33,738 nt of DNA from assembly GCA_025058315.1 (NCBI GenBank), contig JANXET010000014.1, positions 1 to 33,738 on the forward strand. The letters run 5' to 3'. Within the stretch, counting starts at the first letter, position 1, and each line of letters starts with the position of its first letter. The notes beneath the pieces were generated by a model. It had not been told where the DNA came from, made no database searches, and was given only the letters and a program-made list of their open reading frames with translations. Source of the stretch: Candidatus Bathyarchaeota archaeon (GTDB taxonomy: Archaea; Thermoproteota; Bathyarchaeia; Bathyarchaeales; Bathycorpusculaceae). The position numbers and the translations under genes were made by a program. This document shows positions 16,722 through 25,116 of the stretch, one piece after another.

Positions 16722-17348
16722 TCACCAGAAACCTGGAATATACTGCCTTATTCTAAACTTCACACCCATACTTGCAGCAATTTCGGCAACTTTGTCCAAG
16801 TCTACTTCTGGGATACTTAAAGCAGTCACCTCAACATCAAGAATTCTCTTAGCTTTTTCGATGAATTCCAGTATGCTCTCATATGCGTTTTCGAATCTTG
16901 GACGACAAACCTCCATGTATGTTGCCTTGTCATGAGCATTTAGGCTTACGCTAACTCTGTCGACACCTGCCTCCTTCAATTCCTCCACAACTCTTCGCCC
17001 CCTATTTAGAAGGTAACCCTGACCGTTAGTGTCTACCCTGATGGCTATTATCTTTCCATAATTTTGTCTTATACGTCTGCTAACTTCCAAGACGCAGTCA
17101 AGCCTTGTTAAGGGTTCACCGAACCCGCAGAAAACAATCTCTTTCCAATGTCTCATGTTAATTGTATTTTGAATTTCAGATATAACCTCATCAACAGTCG
17201 GTTCCCGCTTGATTTTAAGGTTAAACCCGCCAACGCCATCCTTAAAATTTCTTAAACAGAAATAGCACATATTAGGACATTGATTAGTTATGTTTAGGTA
17301 TAGGTTATCGCCAAGCCAGTATACAATGCTAGGTGTCTTTGCAGTCAT
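16722..17348 (-). CDS. TatD-linked radical SAM protein
   Basis: A short (208-residue) radical SAM enzyme. The cluster-binding motif CPNMCYFC (C-x3-C-x2-C) follows the opening LYLNITNQ strand, and VFCGFGEPLTR, RVDTNGQG and RVSVSLNAHD are the usual barrel-strand motifs. This compact form with a GDNLYLNITN start matches the group usually found next to or fused with TatD-family nucleases (TIGR04038 type). No TatD gene is present in this window. Its substrate is unknown. The ATG at 17348 gives a normal N-terminus. Confidence 0.83.
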   Translation of the reverse strand: MTAKTPSIVYWLGDNLYLNITNQCPNMCYFCLRNFKDGVGGFNLKIKREPTVDEVISEIQNTINMRHWKEIVFCGFGEPLTRLDCVLEVSRRIRQNYGKIIAIRVDTNGQGYLLNRGRRVVEELKEAGVDRVSVSLNAHDKATYMEVCRPRFENAYESILEFIEKAKRILDVEVTALSIPEVDLDKVAEIAASMGVKFRIRQYIPGFW

Positions 17349-17684
17349 AGAACGGTTCTCCGCCTAAACTTTCATCGAATGCAAGTCTTATGCTTAACGC
17401 GGCCAACTATTGCTTTAGAATCGCTAATCAGCAGGTATTCATAAACTCCACACTCTTATTATAGCAGTTACCGAATAACATGAACTCTTTTCCGAAAAAT
17501 GGACAATTATGGCCACGTGAAGCTGTCTATGTAGATCCTGTTAGCGTTGGCTACAGCTGAAACATAAGTTTCCACTTAGCATTGAAGAAAAATGCAGTGG
17601 AAAGCTTACATAGGTTGTTGGAATAACTTTAAATGCTGATCCAGCCCTATGCTTTTGCAATTGAAAGGAGATAAGAGCAAAACT
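17349..17684. other. Intergenic region upstream of pyrG with a strong hairpin
   Basis: This 336-base region has no convincing coding frame. It holds the divergent promoters of the radical SAM gene and pyrG. A TATA-like ACTTTAAATG lies near 17627-17636. A long hairpin occupies 17566-17607 and a weaker inverted repeat (AGCTGT/ACAGCT) lies at about 17520-17558. These are upstream of the likely pyrG promoter, so they are not obviously part of its leader. Confidence 0.6.
17566..17610 (+). ncRNA. Possible small structured RNA: bulged hairpin ending in ACA
   Basis: TTTCCACT (17569-17576) pairs with AGTGGAAA (17596-17603). After a two-base bulge, GCATT (17579-17583) pairs with AATGC (17591-17595), leaving a seven-base purine-rich loop. 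At the base AAG (17566-17568) can pair with CTT (17605-17607) with G17604 bulged, and ACA follows directly at 17608-17610, as in H/ACA guide RNAs. However, no two-sided pseudouridylation pocket is visible, so the guide-RNA reading is speculative. It could also be a terminator or a DNA dyad. Confidence 0.25.
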
Positions 17685-19310
17685 ATGGTTAAGTACATCT
17701 TCGTCACTGGTGGTGTTTTAAGCTCCGTGGGTAAGGGTATCGTAACTGCTTCTATCGGTAAAATGCTTCAGATGAGAGGATTTAAGGTTACAGCTGTAAA
17801 AATTGACCCTTACGTTAATGTTGACGCAGGCACAATGAACCCCTATATGCATGGTGAAGTCTACGTCACAGATGACGGAGGCGAAACAGATCTAGATCTA
17901 GGCTGGTATGAGCGTTTTCTAGACCTGAATTTGAAAAAGGAGAACAATATAACCACTGGACAAGTGTATAAGGCGGTAATAGAGAAGGAAAGACGTGGAA
18001 GCTTCCTCGGTAAATGTGTGCAGATAGTTCCTCACATAACGAAAGAGATCAAGGACCGCATAAGAAGCGTAGCGGCTGACTCTAACGTGGACGTGATCCT
18101 GACGGAAGTTGGCGGAACCGTAGGCGACATTGAAGGTTTACCCTTCCTTGAAGCCATACGCCAGATGCGACTGGAGGAGGGCTACGAGAACACCCTCTAC
18201 GTGCACGTGGCATTAGTTCCAATATTAGATGTTACTAAGGAGATGAAAACGAAGCCTCTTCAGCACAGCGTCAACGAGCTGAGACGTATAGGCATACAGC
18301 CAGACATTATTGTGGCAAGATGCCAAAAAATGATAGACATGGAAACTTTGAGAAAAATAGCTTTGTTTGGCACGATTCCGGAGAACGCCGTTTTCTGCTC
18401 CTATAATGTTGAGTCAGTTTACCAAGTACCGCTTATCCTAGACGAGCAGGGGATGGGAGAGTTCATATGTAAAAGGCTGGGATTAGCTGGACATAAACCC
18501 ATCCGAGATGAATGGATAAGGTTCGTCGATGCGACACTAAATCCAAAATACGAGGTTAAAGTGGCATTGGTAGGCAAATATGCTGGTCTAGCCGATAGCT
18601 ACGTAAGCATGAAGGAGGCACTGCTACATGCAGGTGCAGCATGCCAAACGAAAATCGACATTCACTACATTGAGGCTGAAACTTTTGAGAGAAACTTGGA
18701 CAAACTGCAAATTCTGAAAGACTTTAACGGAATTTTCGTGCCATATGGCTTCGGATCCAGAGGCGCCGAAGGGAAAATTATGGCGATAAGATTCGCGAGA
18801 GAGAACAACATACCATTCTTGGGAATATGCTACGGCTTCCAGTTAGCCGTGATAGAGTTCGCTAGAAACGTCTGCGGATTAGAGGGCGCCAATAGCACTG
18901 AGATAGATCCAAAGTCGCCGCACCCAGTGATTGATTTTATGCCTGAACAGCGGGGCATAGAATACAAAGGGGCAACTATGCGTCTTGGAGCTCATAAGAT
19001 TCTATTAAAAAAGGATACTATTGCGTATGCCCTCTACAGAAAAGATGAAATTTATGAGCGCCATCGGCACAGGTTTGAAGTTAATCTAGACTATGTGGAG
19101 AAACTTGAAAAAATGGGGATAGTGTTTTCCGGTAAGAGTCCTGATGGACGTAGAATGGAGATTCTCGAGTTACCTGAACACTACTTCTTTTTCGCATCTC
19201 AGTTTCACGGAGAATTCAAGAGTCGCCCAGGTAAGCCGGACCCTGAGTATTACGGATTTGTGAAGGCTTGTCTAGATAAGAAAATGGGTAAGCCCAGGCC
19301 GGAATTTTAG
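17685..19310 (+). CDS. pyrG: CTP synthase
   Basis: Converts UTP to CTP with ATP and glutamine. The synthetase domain opens with KYIFVTGGVLSSVGKG (P-loop), then KIDPYVNVDAGTMNP and HGEVYVTDDGGETDLDLG. The C-terminal glutamine amidotransferase domain has VALVGKY, FVPYGFGSRG, the nucleophile elbow GICYGFQ (Cys near residue 381), and the His/Glu pair in FHGEFKSRP near the end. The elbow and the histidine motif differ slightly from the common GICLGMQ and FHPEF, but all catalytic residues are kept. The frame opens at ATG 17649; the ATG at 17685, preceded by GGAG, gives the family's usual start. It is convergent with the HD hydrolase gene. Confidence 0.97.
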   Translation: MVKYIFVTGGVLSSVGKGIVTASIGKMLQMRGFKVTAVKIDPYVNVDAGTMNPYMHGEVYVTDDGGETDLDLGWYERFLDLNLKKENNITTGQVYKAVIEKERRGSFLGKCVQIVPHITKEIKDRIRSVAADSNVDVILTEVGGTVGDIEGLPFLEAIRQMRLEEGYENTLYVHVALVPILDVTKEMKTKPLQHSVNELRRIGIQPDIIVARCQKMIDMETLRKIALFGTIPENAVFCSYNVESVYQVPLILDEQGMGEFICKRLGLAGHKPIRDEWIRFVDATLNPKYEVKVALVGKYAGLADSYVSMKEALLHAGAACQTKIDIHYIEAETFERNLDKLQILKDFNGIFVPYGFGSRGAEGKIMAIRFARENNIPFLGICYGFQLAVIEFARNVCGLEGANSTEIDPKSPHPVIDFMPEQRGIEYKGATMRLGAHKILLKKDTIAYALYRKDEIYERHRHRFEVNLDYVEKLEKMGIVFSGKSPDGRRMEILELPEHYFFFASQFHGEFKSRPGKPDPEYYGFVKACLDKKMGKPRPEF

Positions 19311-19314
19311 AGTG

Positions 19315-19869
19315 CTACAAGCCTATCTCATGGGCTATTTTCTTTAAGCCTTCCAGCGCCAGCTCGAAAAATTTCTCTCTCGATATTCCAATCTCCTCAC
19401 ATAGCAATATTCGTTCCCTATCGGCGCCTCTTGCGAAATCCTTATCCTTGAACTTTTTAGCCACAGTCTCTGCTTTAACATCCTTCAGCTTCCTAGAGGG
19501 CATAACCAAGGCGCATGCCACCAGCAAGCCGGATATCGCATCACAAGCTATAAGGGATTTCTCCAAGCGGCTCTCAGGCTTAACTCCAGTATACTTGAAA
19601 TTATGAGCCTTTATGGCTTGAACAACCTCGGCGGGCACAGCATCCCCCAGCATTTCACTGGCTAATAGGCTATGTTTTTCAGGCGTCACCTCAGTCTTTT
19701 CATAATCTATATCATGTAATAAGCCGACAAGCCCCCATAAATCCACATTTTCACCGAAATAACTTGCAACACTCCTCATTATTGCTTCAACCGCAAACAT
19801 GTGATATAGAATGTTCCTCTTTGACACGTTCCTCCTTACAAGATCTAAAGCTTCTTCTCTTGTAAGCAT
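19315..19869 (-). CDS. HD-domain (HDIG-type) phosphohydrolase
   Basis: A 184-residue metal-dependent hydrolase of the HD superfamily. The first histidine is in the ILYHMFAVE helix near residue 22, the HD pair in GLLHDIDYEKT near residue 51, a further KHS near residue 64, and HNFKYTG near residue 88. DAISGLLVACALVMPSRKL holds the last conserved aspartate. Members hydrolyse nucleotides or phosphate esters; the substrate is unknown. It stands alone on the minus strand, convergent with pyrG. Confidence 0.8.
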   Translation of the reverse strand: MLTREEALDLVRRNVSKRNILYHMFAVEAIMRSVASYFGENVDLWGLVGLLHDIDYEKTEVTPEKHSLLASEMLGDAVPAEVVQAIKAHNFKYTGVKPESRLEKSLIACDAISGLLVACALVMPSRKLKDVKAETVAKKFKDKDFARGADRERILLCEEIGISREKFFELALEGLKKIAHEIGL

Positions 19870-19954
19870 CTCCGCAACCCTATAGCAACATGTTGCTTCA
19901 AGCGATTTAAAACTTGTTAACTGTTTAAAAATTGCAACCAGCTTATTTACAAAG

Positions 19955-19963
19955 ATTTATAAT
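19955..19963 (+). promoter_or_regulatory. Likely TATA box of the flippase-like gene
   Basis: ATTTATAAT lies about 45-50 bases ahead of the ATG at 20007, predicting a transcript start near 19985 and a leader of about 20 bases. Inferred from sequence and spacing. Confidence 0.45.
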
Positions 19964-20006
19964 GCTTCACAAAATCTTTCTGAAGCATTAAAGGAATGAT
20001 AGCTCT

Positions 20007-21068
20007 ATGACTTCGGTGAAGCCTCAGTTTACATGGAAAACGGTAATTCTTCCCGTTATAGGCATAGCTGCCTTCACAGCATACCTATATCTATTTCAGG
20101 TCGACATACCCGAGATAATCGCAACAGTTCAGCGAGCGGACCCGTTGCTGTATTTCACAGCAGCCTTAATGGTTTTTGCGGATGTGTTCCTTTATGCAAT
20201 GGCCTGGCGTTCTCTTCTAAGTTTTCTCTCTGTTAAGCTTTCCATAGTGAAAGCCTACTTGTACACGTGGTATGGAACCTTCATGGATATAATAATACCC
20301 GCAGAATCCGTAAGTGGGGAAATCTCTAGACTTTACCTTATTGTAAGAGAAAGGGGCAACGATGTAAGCGGCAAGGTTGTAGCGTCCCTAGTAGCGCATA
20401 GATTGATAAGCATGGGGATGGGTGTTTCAAGCCTTTTGACAGGAATATTTATGCTCATGGCTGAAGCTCCTTTGGACAGTTTCGTATTTAATCTATCAAC
20501 ACTCCTGATAACTATAACTCTGCTCTTCACAGTACTCCTAATACTTATCTGTATAAAGGAAAACTGGACCCTGAAAATAATTGACTGGGTTATAGGCATT
20601 GTTGAACGTGCAAGTAGAGGAAAATGGAGGCCGACGAAAATCAGAGAAAACGCTGTTAAATTGGCAGGGATGTTTCACAGTTCCATAAAAGCATACGGAA
20701 ACGCGCCAAAAATTGTTGCGGTCGCCATCACTTTATCAACCCTTTCATGGATAGCCTATCTAGCCCTATGCCAACTGGTATTCTTGGCATTAGACATTCA
20801 AGTCAGCTGGAGCATCATCCTTGTAACGCAGTCTATAGTTGCGGCGGTTAAGGCGATACCGCTAGGCATACCTTTTGAAGTGGGACTTCCAGAGATAACC
20901 ATGACTTCCCTCTACGTGGCTCTAGGTATACCTTTCAGCATAAGCGCCACGGCAACAATACTGACAAGGATTTTGGCGGTATGGCTTAAATTTTTCGCAG
21001 GATTCACCGCTCAGCAGTGGATCGAAATAAAAGTCATGAGAAAACAGTTGAATTGTAAAAAGCCTTAA
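20007..21068 (+). CDS. Lysylphosphatidylglycerol synthase TM-region / flippase-like membrane protein
   Basis: A 353-residue polytopic membrane protein with about eight hydrophobic segments. The family (UPF0104, LPG_synthase_TM) is recognised from the overall layout and the segments YLYTWYGTFMDIIIPAESVSGE near residue 85, VVASLVAHRLISMGMG near residue 125, and the late IPLGIPFEVGLPEITMTSLY segment near residue 290. Bacterial relatives move or modify lipids; archaeal ones often sit with glycosyltransferases, which are absent here. Function is therefore only broadly assigned. The GNAT gene lies 35 bases downstream and may be co-transcribed. Confidence 0.82.
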   Translation: MTSVKPQFTWKTVILPVIGIAAFTAYLYLFQVDIPEIIATVQRADPLLYFTAALMVFADVFLYAMAWRSLLSFLSVKLSIVKAYLYTWYGTFMDIIIPAESVSGEISRLYLIVRERGNDVSGKVVASLVAHRLISMGMGVSSLLTGIFMLMAEAPLDSFVFNLSTLLITITLLFTVLLILICIKENWTLKIIDWVIGIVERASRGKWRPTKIRENAVKLAGMFHSSIKAYGNAPKIVAVAITLSTLSWIAYLALCQLVFLALDIQVSWSIILVTQSIVAAVKAIPLGIPFEVGLPEITMTSLYVALGIPFSISATATILTRILAVWLKFFAGFTAQQWIEIKVMRKQLNCKKP

Positions 21069-21103
21069 AATTCTGAGGCATAAACAATTTTAAATGATAA
21101 TGA

Positions 21104-21562
21104 ATGGCCATATCAATTGAGGATGTCTCACTTGAATTCTTAGAGAGACTTTATGAGATTGAAAAGGAGTGCTTCAGAAAGGAAGCATTCACGAAACAGC
21201 AGATAGCAAAATTGCTTATGAGTCCCAACTCTGTTGGGTTAGTAGCGAAAGTGAATGGGGAAATAATAGGCTTCATAATTGGAGCGTTACATTACGACAA
21301 TGATCAGCTTGTGGGACACATACTCACCATTGATATTTCCGAAAAATATAGGAGAAAGGGAATAGGTGTTAAACTTCTGCAAGAGATGGAAAAAATCTTC
21401 GCGGGAAAAGGTGTGGCGAAGTGTCGACTTGAGGTGAGGGAAGATAATATTGCAGCGATAAAGTTGTACAGTAAGCTTGGATATAAAAAGGCCGGGATGC
21501 TTCCATATTACTATAAAGATAAGCATGGCATACTTTTCGAGAAGAACCTTCAAGCTTGCTGA
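21104..21562 (+). CDS. GNAT N-acetyltransferase, RimI-like
   Basis: A 152-residue acetyltransferase that uses acetyl-CoA. LTIDISEKYRRKGIGVKLLQ around residues 69-88 contains the RxxGxG/A CoA pyrophosphate-binding motif (RRKGIG). RLEVREDNIAAIKLYSKLGY (about 108-127) is the hallmark of RimI/Naa10-like N-terminal acetyltransferases, and YYYKDKHGILFEKNL closes the protein. In archaea a single RimI-like enzyme acetylates protein N-termini; this gene is a candidate, but other GNATs share these motifs. Confidence 0.85.
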   Translation: MAISIEDVSLEFLERLYEIEKECFRKEAFTKQQIAKLLMSPNSVGLVAKVNGEIIGFIIGALHYDNDQLVGHILTIDISEKYRRKGIGVKLLQEMEKIFAGKGVAKCRLEVREDNIAAIKLYSKLGYKKAGMLPYYYKDKHGILFEKNLQAC

Positions 21563-21612
21563 CGAAATCCTAAAAACCACGAATTTTAACAGTAGATTAT
21601 AGGCTGAGAAGC

Positions 21613-21858
21613 TTGGACAGCAAGGATCTTGGCAAATCTGTAATTGTGCTCATCAGAAACACAACCTGGCGTTGCGGCAAACTTGAAAGGTTGATAATAC
21701 GGTGCCTCCACAAAGAAGTTACAGAGCTTGGTCAAAGCAGCATGCCTCTACAGGATATTCTGCAAAATTTTAATTTAACTGGCAAAAGAAAGAGCGAGTT
21801 TCTAGATGCTATAAAAAGGCTGGAAAGAAGAAACATAATACGGATCCTGAAGCTTTAG
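21613..21858 (+). CDS. Small winged-helix-like protein, unknown function
   Basis: An 81-residue protein with a TTG start. LERLIIRCLHKEV, MPLQDILQNFNL and SEFLDAIKRLERRNIIRILKL have the helix-helix-recognition helix-strand rhythm of a small winged-helix DNA-binding domain, but no specific family is recognised. A TATA-like GATTATAG lies near 21594-21601, only about 15 bases ahead of the TTG, so the leader would be very short or the true promoter is upstream of the GNAT gene. The 50-base gap to the GNAT gene allows an operon. Confidence 0.5.
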   Translation: MDSKDLGKSVIVLIRNTTWRCGKLERLIIRCLHKEVTELGQSSMPLQDILQNFNLTGKRKSEFLDAIKRLERRNIIRILKL

Positions 21859-21876
21859 GAATGCAGTGTTTAATCT

Positions 21877-22404
21877 TTATGATTTCCCTATAAGCTTCTT
21901 TGCTTCATCTATCCAAGCGTTAGCGATCTTTGGAGAGATCTTGAGTTTGGAGGCTATGTCTTCTGCGGAGGCTGCAGCTAAAGACTCGACACTTGCTATT
22001 CCGATACTTTTAAGCTGCTCAGCTCTCTTCGGCCCTATTCCCTTTACATCAGTCAGGCTTAAAACGGATGTTTCAGCAGCAACTTCTAGAGATGCACCTT
22101 GAAGTGAGGGCGTTGGTGAAGCTTGCTCTGCAGGCGGCGTCGCCTGCTCCACAAACTGCAGCGTCGTTGGTTCCGCAGATGGCGGTGTCACAGGAGCAGC
22201 AACCGGCTGGGGAGTTTCCACTGTTAAAGTCTTGGCCTGCGGCTTTGGTCTCTGCAAATAACCGAGACTGAGGAAGATCAAACCAAAGACAGCCGTTGAT
22301 ACCACCCATAATTCTTTAGGTTCTAATGATGGATACGCAAGCGCCACACCAGTGACTATAAATAGGATTATGGCTACTGCATATGATACATAGTCTAAAC
22401 GCAT
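21877..22404 (-). CDS. Membrane-anchored helix-hairpin-helix protein
   Basis: A 175-residue protein in three parts. Two hydrophobic segments at about residues 7-25 and 32-50 anchor it in the membrane. A Pro/Ala/Thr/Glu-rich linker of low complexity spans about 52-112. The C-terminal globular domain (about 113-175) contains VKGIGPKRAEQLKSIGIASV, a helix-hairpin-helix of the kind that contacts DNA backbone or mediates protein contacts, followed by a second helical repeat (AEDIASKLKISPKIANAWIDEAKK). The combination would place a nucleic-acid or protein binding domain on the cytoplasmic side of the membrane. Function is unknown. Confidence 0.75.
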   Translation of the reverse strand: MRLDYVSYAVAIILFIVTGVALAYPSLEPKELWVVSTAVFGLIFLSLGYLQRPKPQAKTLTVETPQPVAAPVTPPSAEPTTLQFVEQATPPAEQASPTPSLQGASLEVAAETSVLSLTDVKGIGPKRAEQLKSIGIASVESLAAASAEDIASKLKISPKIANAWIDEAKKLIGKS

Positions 22405-22539
22405 ATGCCTTTCTCCTCAGCAATTATTTCCTCTGAACAACTTAAATAATTTTTCCACAGATACCATTTAATGTGTCTCTAGGAGAGATCTCGTGTATTG
22501 GAATTAAATGTTTTAAACTTGAAGGTATGATTTACAATT

Positions 22540-23448
22540 ATGCGCAAGATTGCGGTTATTGGAGTTGGCAGTTTAGGTTCATGCATAGCATATGAGATAG
22601 CCAATAGAGGATTAGCTGATGAGCTTGTTCTGATAGATATTTTCAAGAATCTGGCTGAGGGAAATGCAGCAGATATATCGCAAGCCATAGCTTTCAGAAG
22701 CAATACAAGTGTTTTCGCGGGAGATTACTATGACGCAAAAGATGCTGAAGTTGTTGTTATTTCGGCTGGAAAACCAAGAACCCCTGAAATGAAGTCTAGA
22801 CTTGAGCTACTTCAAGTGAACAAGAGTATAATAGCTGACGTAGCCCAGAACCTTAGAAAGATGGAAAACGAGCCTACCGTCATAACATTGACTAACCCTG
22901 TTGACGTGATGAATTATATCTTATGGAGGTATTCTGGATTCCCACGTGAGAAGGTTATTGGAAGCGCAGGTATGCTTGACTCAGCACGGTTTAGACATGT
23001 TCTCAGCAGAAAATACTCTGTTCCAGTCCTAGATGTTGAGGCCTACGTCATAGGCGAGCATGGAGATAACCAAGCTCCAGTATTCAGCAAGGTGAGGATT
23101 AAAGGTGAAGAAAAAACTTTTATGAAAAGTGAAAAAACAGCGATCATTGAGGAGTTGAAGAAAACAGCCTTAGATGTAATTTCGAAGAAAGGGGCAACCA
23201 TATATGCTCCTGCAGACAATACCGTCAATATGATCGAGTGCATCGTGAATGATGAGAAGAAGCTTTGCATATGCTCTGCAATTCTAGATGGCGAATATGG
23301 CCTGCGAGAATTAAGCATCGGCGTTCCAGCTATTTTGGGCCGTGGCGGAATCAGGGAAATTCTTAAGTGGCAACTGGATGAGGAGGAAAAAAGCACCTTT
23401 TACAGCGGTGCAGAGGCGATAAGAAAGGCGATAGAAAGCGTCCTTTAG
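22540..23448 (+). CDS. mdh: Malate dehydrogenase (LDH/MDH superfamily)
   Basis: A 302-residue NAD(P)-dependent 2-hydroxyacid dehydrogenase interconverting malate and oxaloacetate. The N-terminal Rossmann motif is VIGVGSLGSCIA, with LVLIDIF holding the acidic NAD-binding residue near position 33. The substrate loop AGKPRTPEMKSRLELL carries the arginine that marks malate rather than lactate specificity. The catalytic pair appears in LTNPVDVMNYI, GMLDSARFR and GEHGDNQAPVFS. The family assignment is strong; substrate specificity rests on the loop residue. The LhgO-like gene starts 30 bases downstream on the same strand, so the two probably share a transcript. Confidence 0.9.
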   Translation: MRKIAVIGVGSLGSCIAYEIANRGLADELVLIDIFKNLAEGNAADISQAIAFRSNTSVFAGDYYDAKDAEVVVISAGKPRTPEMKSRLELLQVNKSIIADVAQNLRKMENEPTVITLTNPVDVMNYILWRYSGFPREKVIGSAGMLDSARFRHVLSRKYSVPVLDVEAYVIGEHGDNQAPVFSKVRIKGEEKTFMKSEKTAIIEELKKTALDVISKKGATIYAPADNTVNMIECIVNDEKKLCICSAILDGEYGLRELSIGVPAILGRGGIREILKWQLDEEEKSTFYSGAEAIRKAIESVL

Positions 23449-23478
23449 ATGAGCATCTCACTAACCCAGGGAGTTTCT

Positions 23479-24570
23479 ATGGAGAGGGTAAACATGGTTA
23501 TTAGGTGCAGGGATAGTTGGTTTAGCTTTAGCTGCGAGGCTTTCAGAAATAGAAAATGGGATATACATTTTGGAAAGGAATTGGAGATTTGGGATAGAAA
23601 CAAGCAGTCACAACAGCGGCGTAATACATTCAGGGATACATTATCCGCCAGGTTCTCTTAAGGCTATATTATGTGTGAGGGGGAATTCCATGATTTACGA
23701 AATTTGCGAAAGATATAGGATTCCATGCAGGAGGCTGGGAAAATTAACCGTCGCCGTCAACGAGGAAGAAGCTGATGAACTTGAAAGGTTGCATAGGTGG
23801 GGATTAGCAAACGGCGTGGATGGAGAACATGTTAAGAAGATGGAGCCGAATGTCAAAGCTGAGAAAGCCCTTTATTCGCCATCAACGGGCATAGTTGAGC
23901 CGAATGAACTTATGAATTACCTCTATACAAAAGCCCGCAAAAACGGGGCCATCCTACTAACGAACACCGAGGTTGAATGTTTAAGTGAAGACGGTGATGG
24001 CTATGAAGTTTCCGGGATAAGCTTTGGAGAAAAATTTGTGATAAAAGCGAACGTTGTGATAAATTGCGCGGGACTGTACTCTGATAGGATTGCTTGTATG
24101 GCGGGATTAGACGTGGAAAAACTTGGCTATAAACTGCATTATTGCAAGGGGGAATACTTTAGGCTTATTGGAAAACCTCCTGTAAAGATGCTTGTTTATC
24201 CAGTTCCAAGAGAAGACGTTTTGGGAATACATTTAAACCTTGACATGGCGGGAAATGCAAGGCTTGGTCCTAACGCCTATTATGTGGATGCTATATCTTA
24301 TAGGGTAACTTCAAGCGAGAGGGAATTTAGAGAAAGTGTTGAAAAGTTTCTGCCATGCATAAGGGAATACTCTCTTATACCTGATTTCGCAGGGATCAGA
24401 CCTAAACTTCACGGGCCCGGCGAGGGGTTTAGGGACTTCATAATAAGGCATGAAGCTGACAGAGGGCTGTTTGGCTTAATCTGATCGGAATAGAATCGCC
24501 TGGGCTTACGGCTGCACCAGCTATTGCCGAGCTTGTTTCTGAAATTTATGAGCGAGAAATAAGAAATTGA
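23479..24570 (+). pseudogene. L-2-hydroxyglutarate oxidase-like FAD enzyme with two frameshifts
   Basis: The body (23570-24484) encodes most of a DAO-fold FAD oxidoreductase related to L-2-hydroxyglutarate oxidase: SSHNSGVIHSGIHYPPGSLK, RRLGKLTVAV, STGIVEPNEL, VVINCAGLYSD, KGEYFRL, GIRPKLHGPGEGFRDF. The first 30 codons with the FAD-binding GAGIVGLALAARL are in this frame too, but it reaches a stop at 23489 without a start; the natural start ATG 23479 (MERVNMVI) is in another frame, implying one extra base near 23503. At 24478-24483 the frame ends in TGA, while the expected ending GIESPGLTAAPAIAELVSEI continues in another frame to a stop at 24570. Both lesions are single-base-sized, so recent decay or sequence errors are equally possible. 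Confidence 0.8.
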
Positions 24571-24681
24571 TGCATATTCACGTTTCATTTGCGGAACCTT
24601 TCCCATTTTCTGAGTGATGTATGCATTGTCAAGGCTATATGTAACAGGACTGCTGATAGTTAGCCCTAGTAACTGGTTTAG

Positions 24682-25116
24682 GTTTCAAGTGCAGTTTGTT
24701 TTGTGGTTTTTGGTGGAGAAAAACACGTGGGCAACCTAAAGCTTATTTTTAGAATATTGAAGCGTACCCGTAGCTGGCGGACTTTTATATATGGCCTTAC
24801 TGAATATGATCGCTTACCCGAGAAGGATGCAATAACCTTAGCAATGGATTTTGCGTACTCAACCTTGGATGCACTGATGTTTTCATGCATCGCCAGAACT
24901 ATTTATCTTCCGGAATGGAAGCCTGGATTCTGATATGCTCAACACATTAGCTCCGGCCTCAGCATTTAAGGAAGCCTACTGGAGAAGGGGGCTAAATTCA
25001 TCGAGAGAGCCATTGTTGAATCCTGGAATAAAATACGCGGAAAAGAATTGAGGCTCTTATATTACATAAATGGAGAGATTAAAGGCACATTAAGCTTCAA
25101 TAGCGTCTTTGTCTAA
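24682..25116 (+). pseudogene. Decayed gene of unknown family
   Basis: No intact gene fills the space after the LhgO-like gene. One frame reads from a GTG at 24703 (or GTG 24728) through LKLIFRILKRTRSWRTFIYG and LPEKDAITLAMDFAYSTLDA to a TGA at 24931-24933. The next bases in another frame read DMLNTLAPASAFKEA, and from 24976 the first frame resumes with LLEKGAKFIERAIVES and ELRLLYYINGEIKGTLSFNS, ending with TAA at 25114-25116. Joined, the pieces give a plausible protein of about 135 residues with two compensating frameshifts (near 24931 and 24975). I do not recognise the family. The 3' end overlaps the end of ssb on the other strand by 20 bases. Confidence 0.45.
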
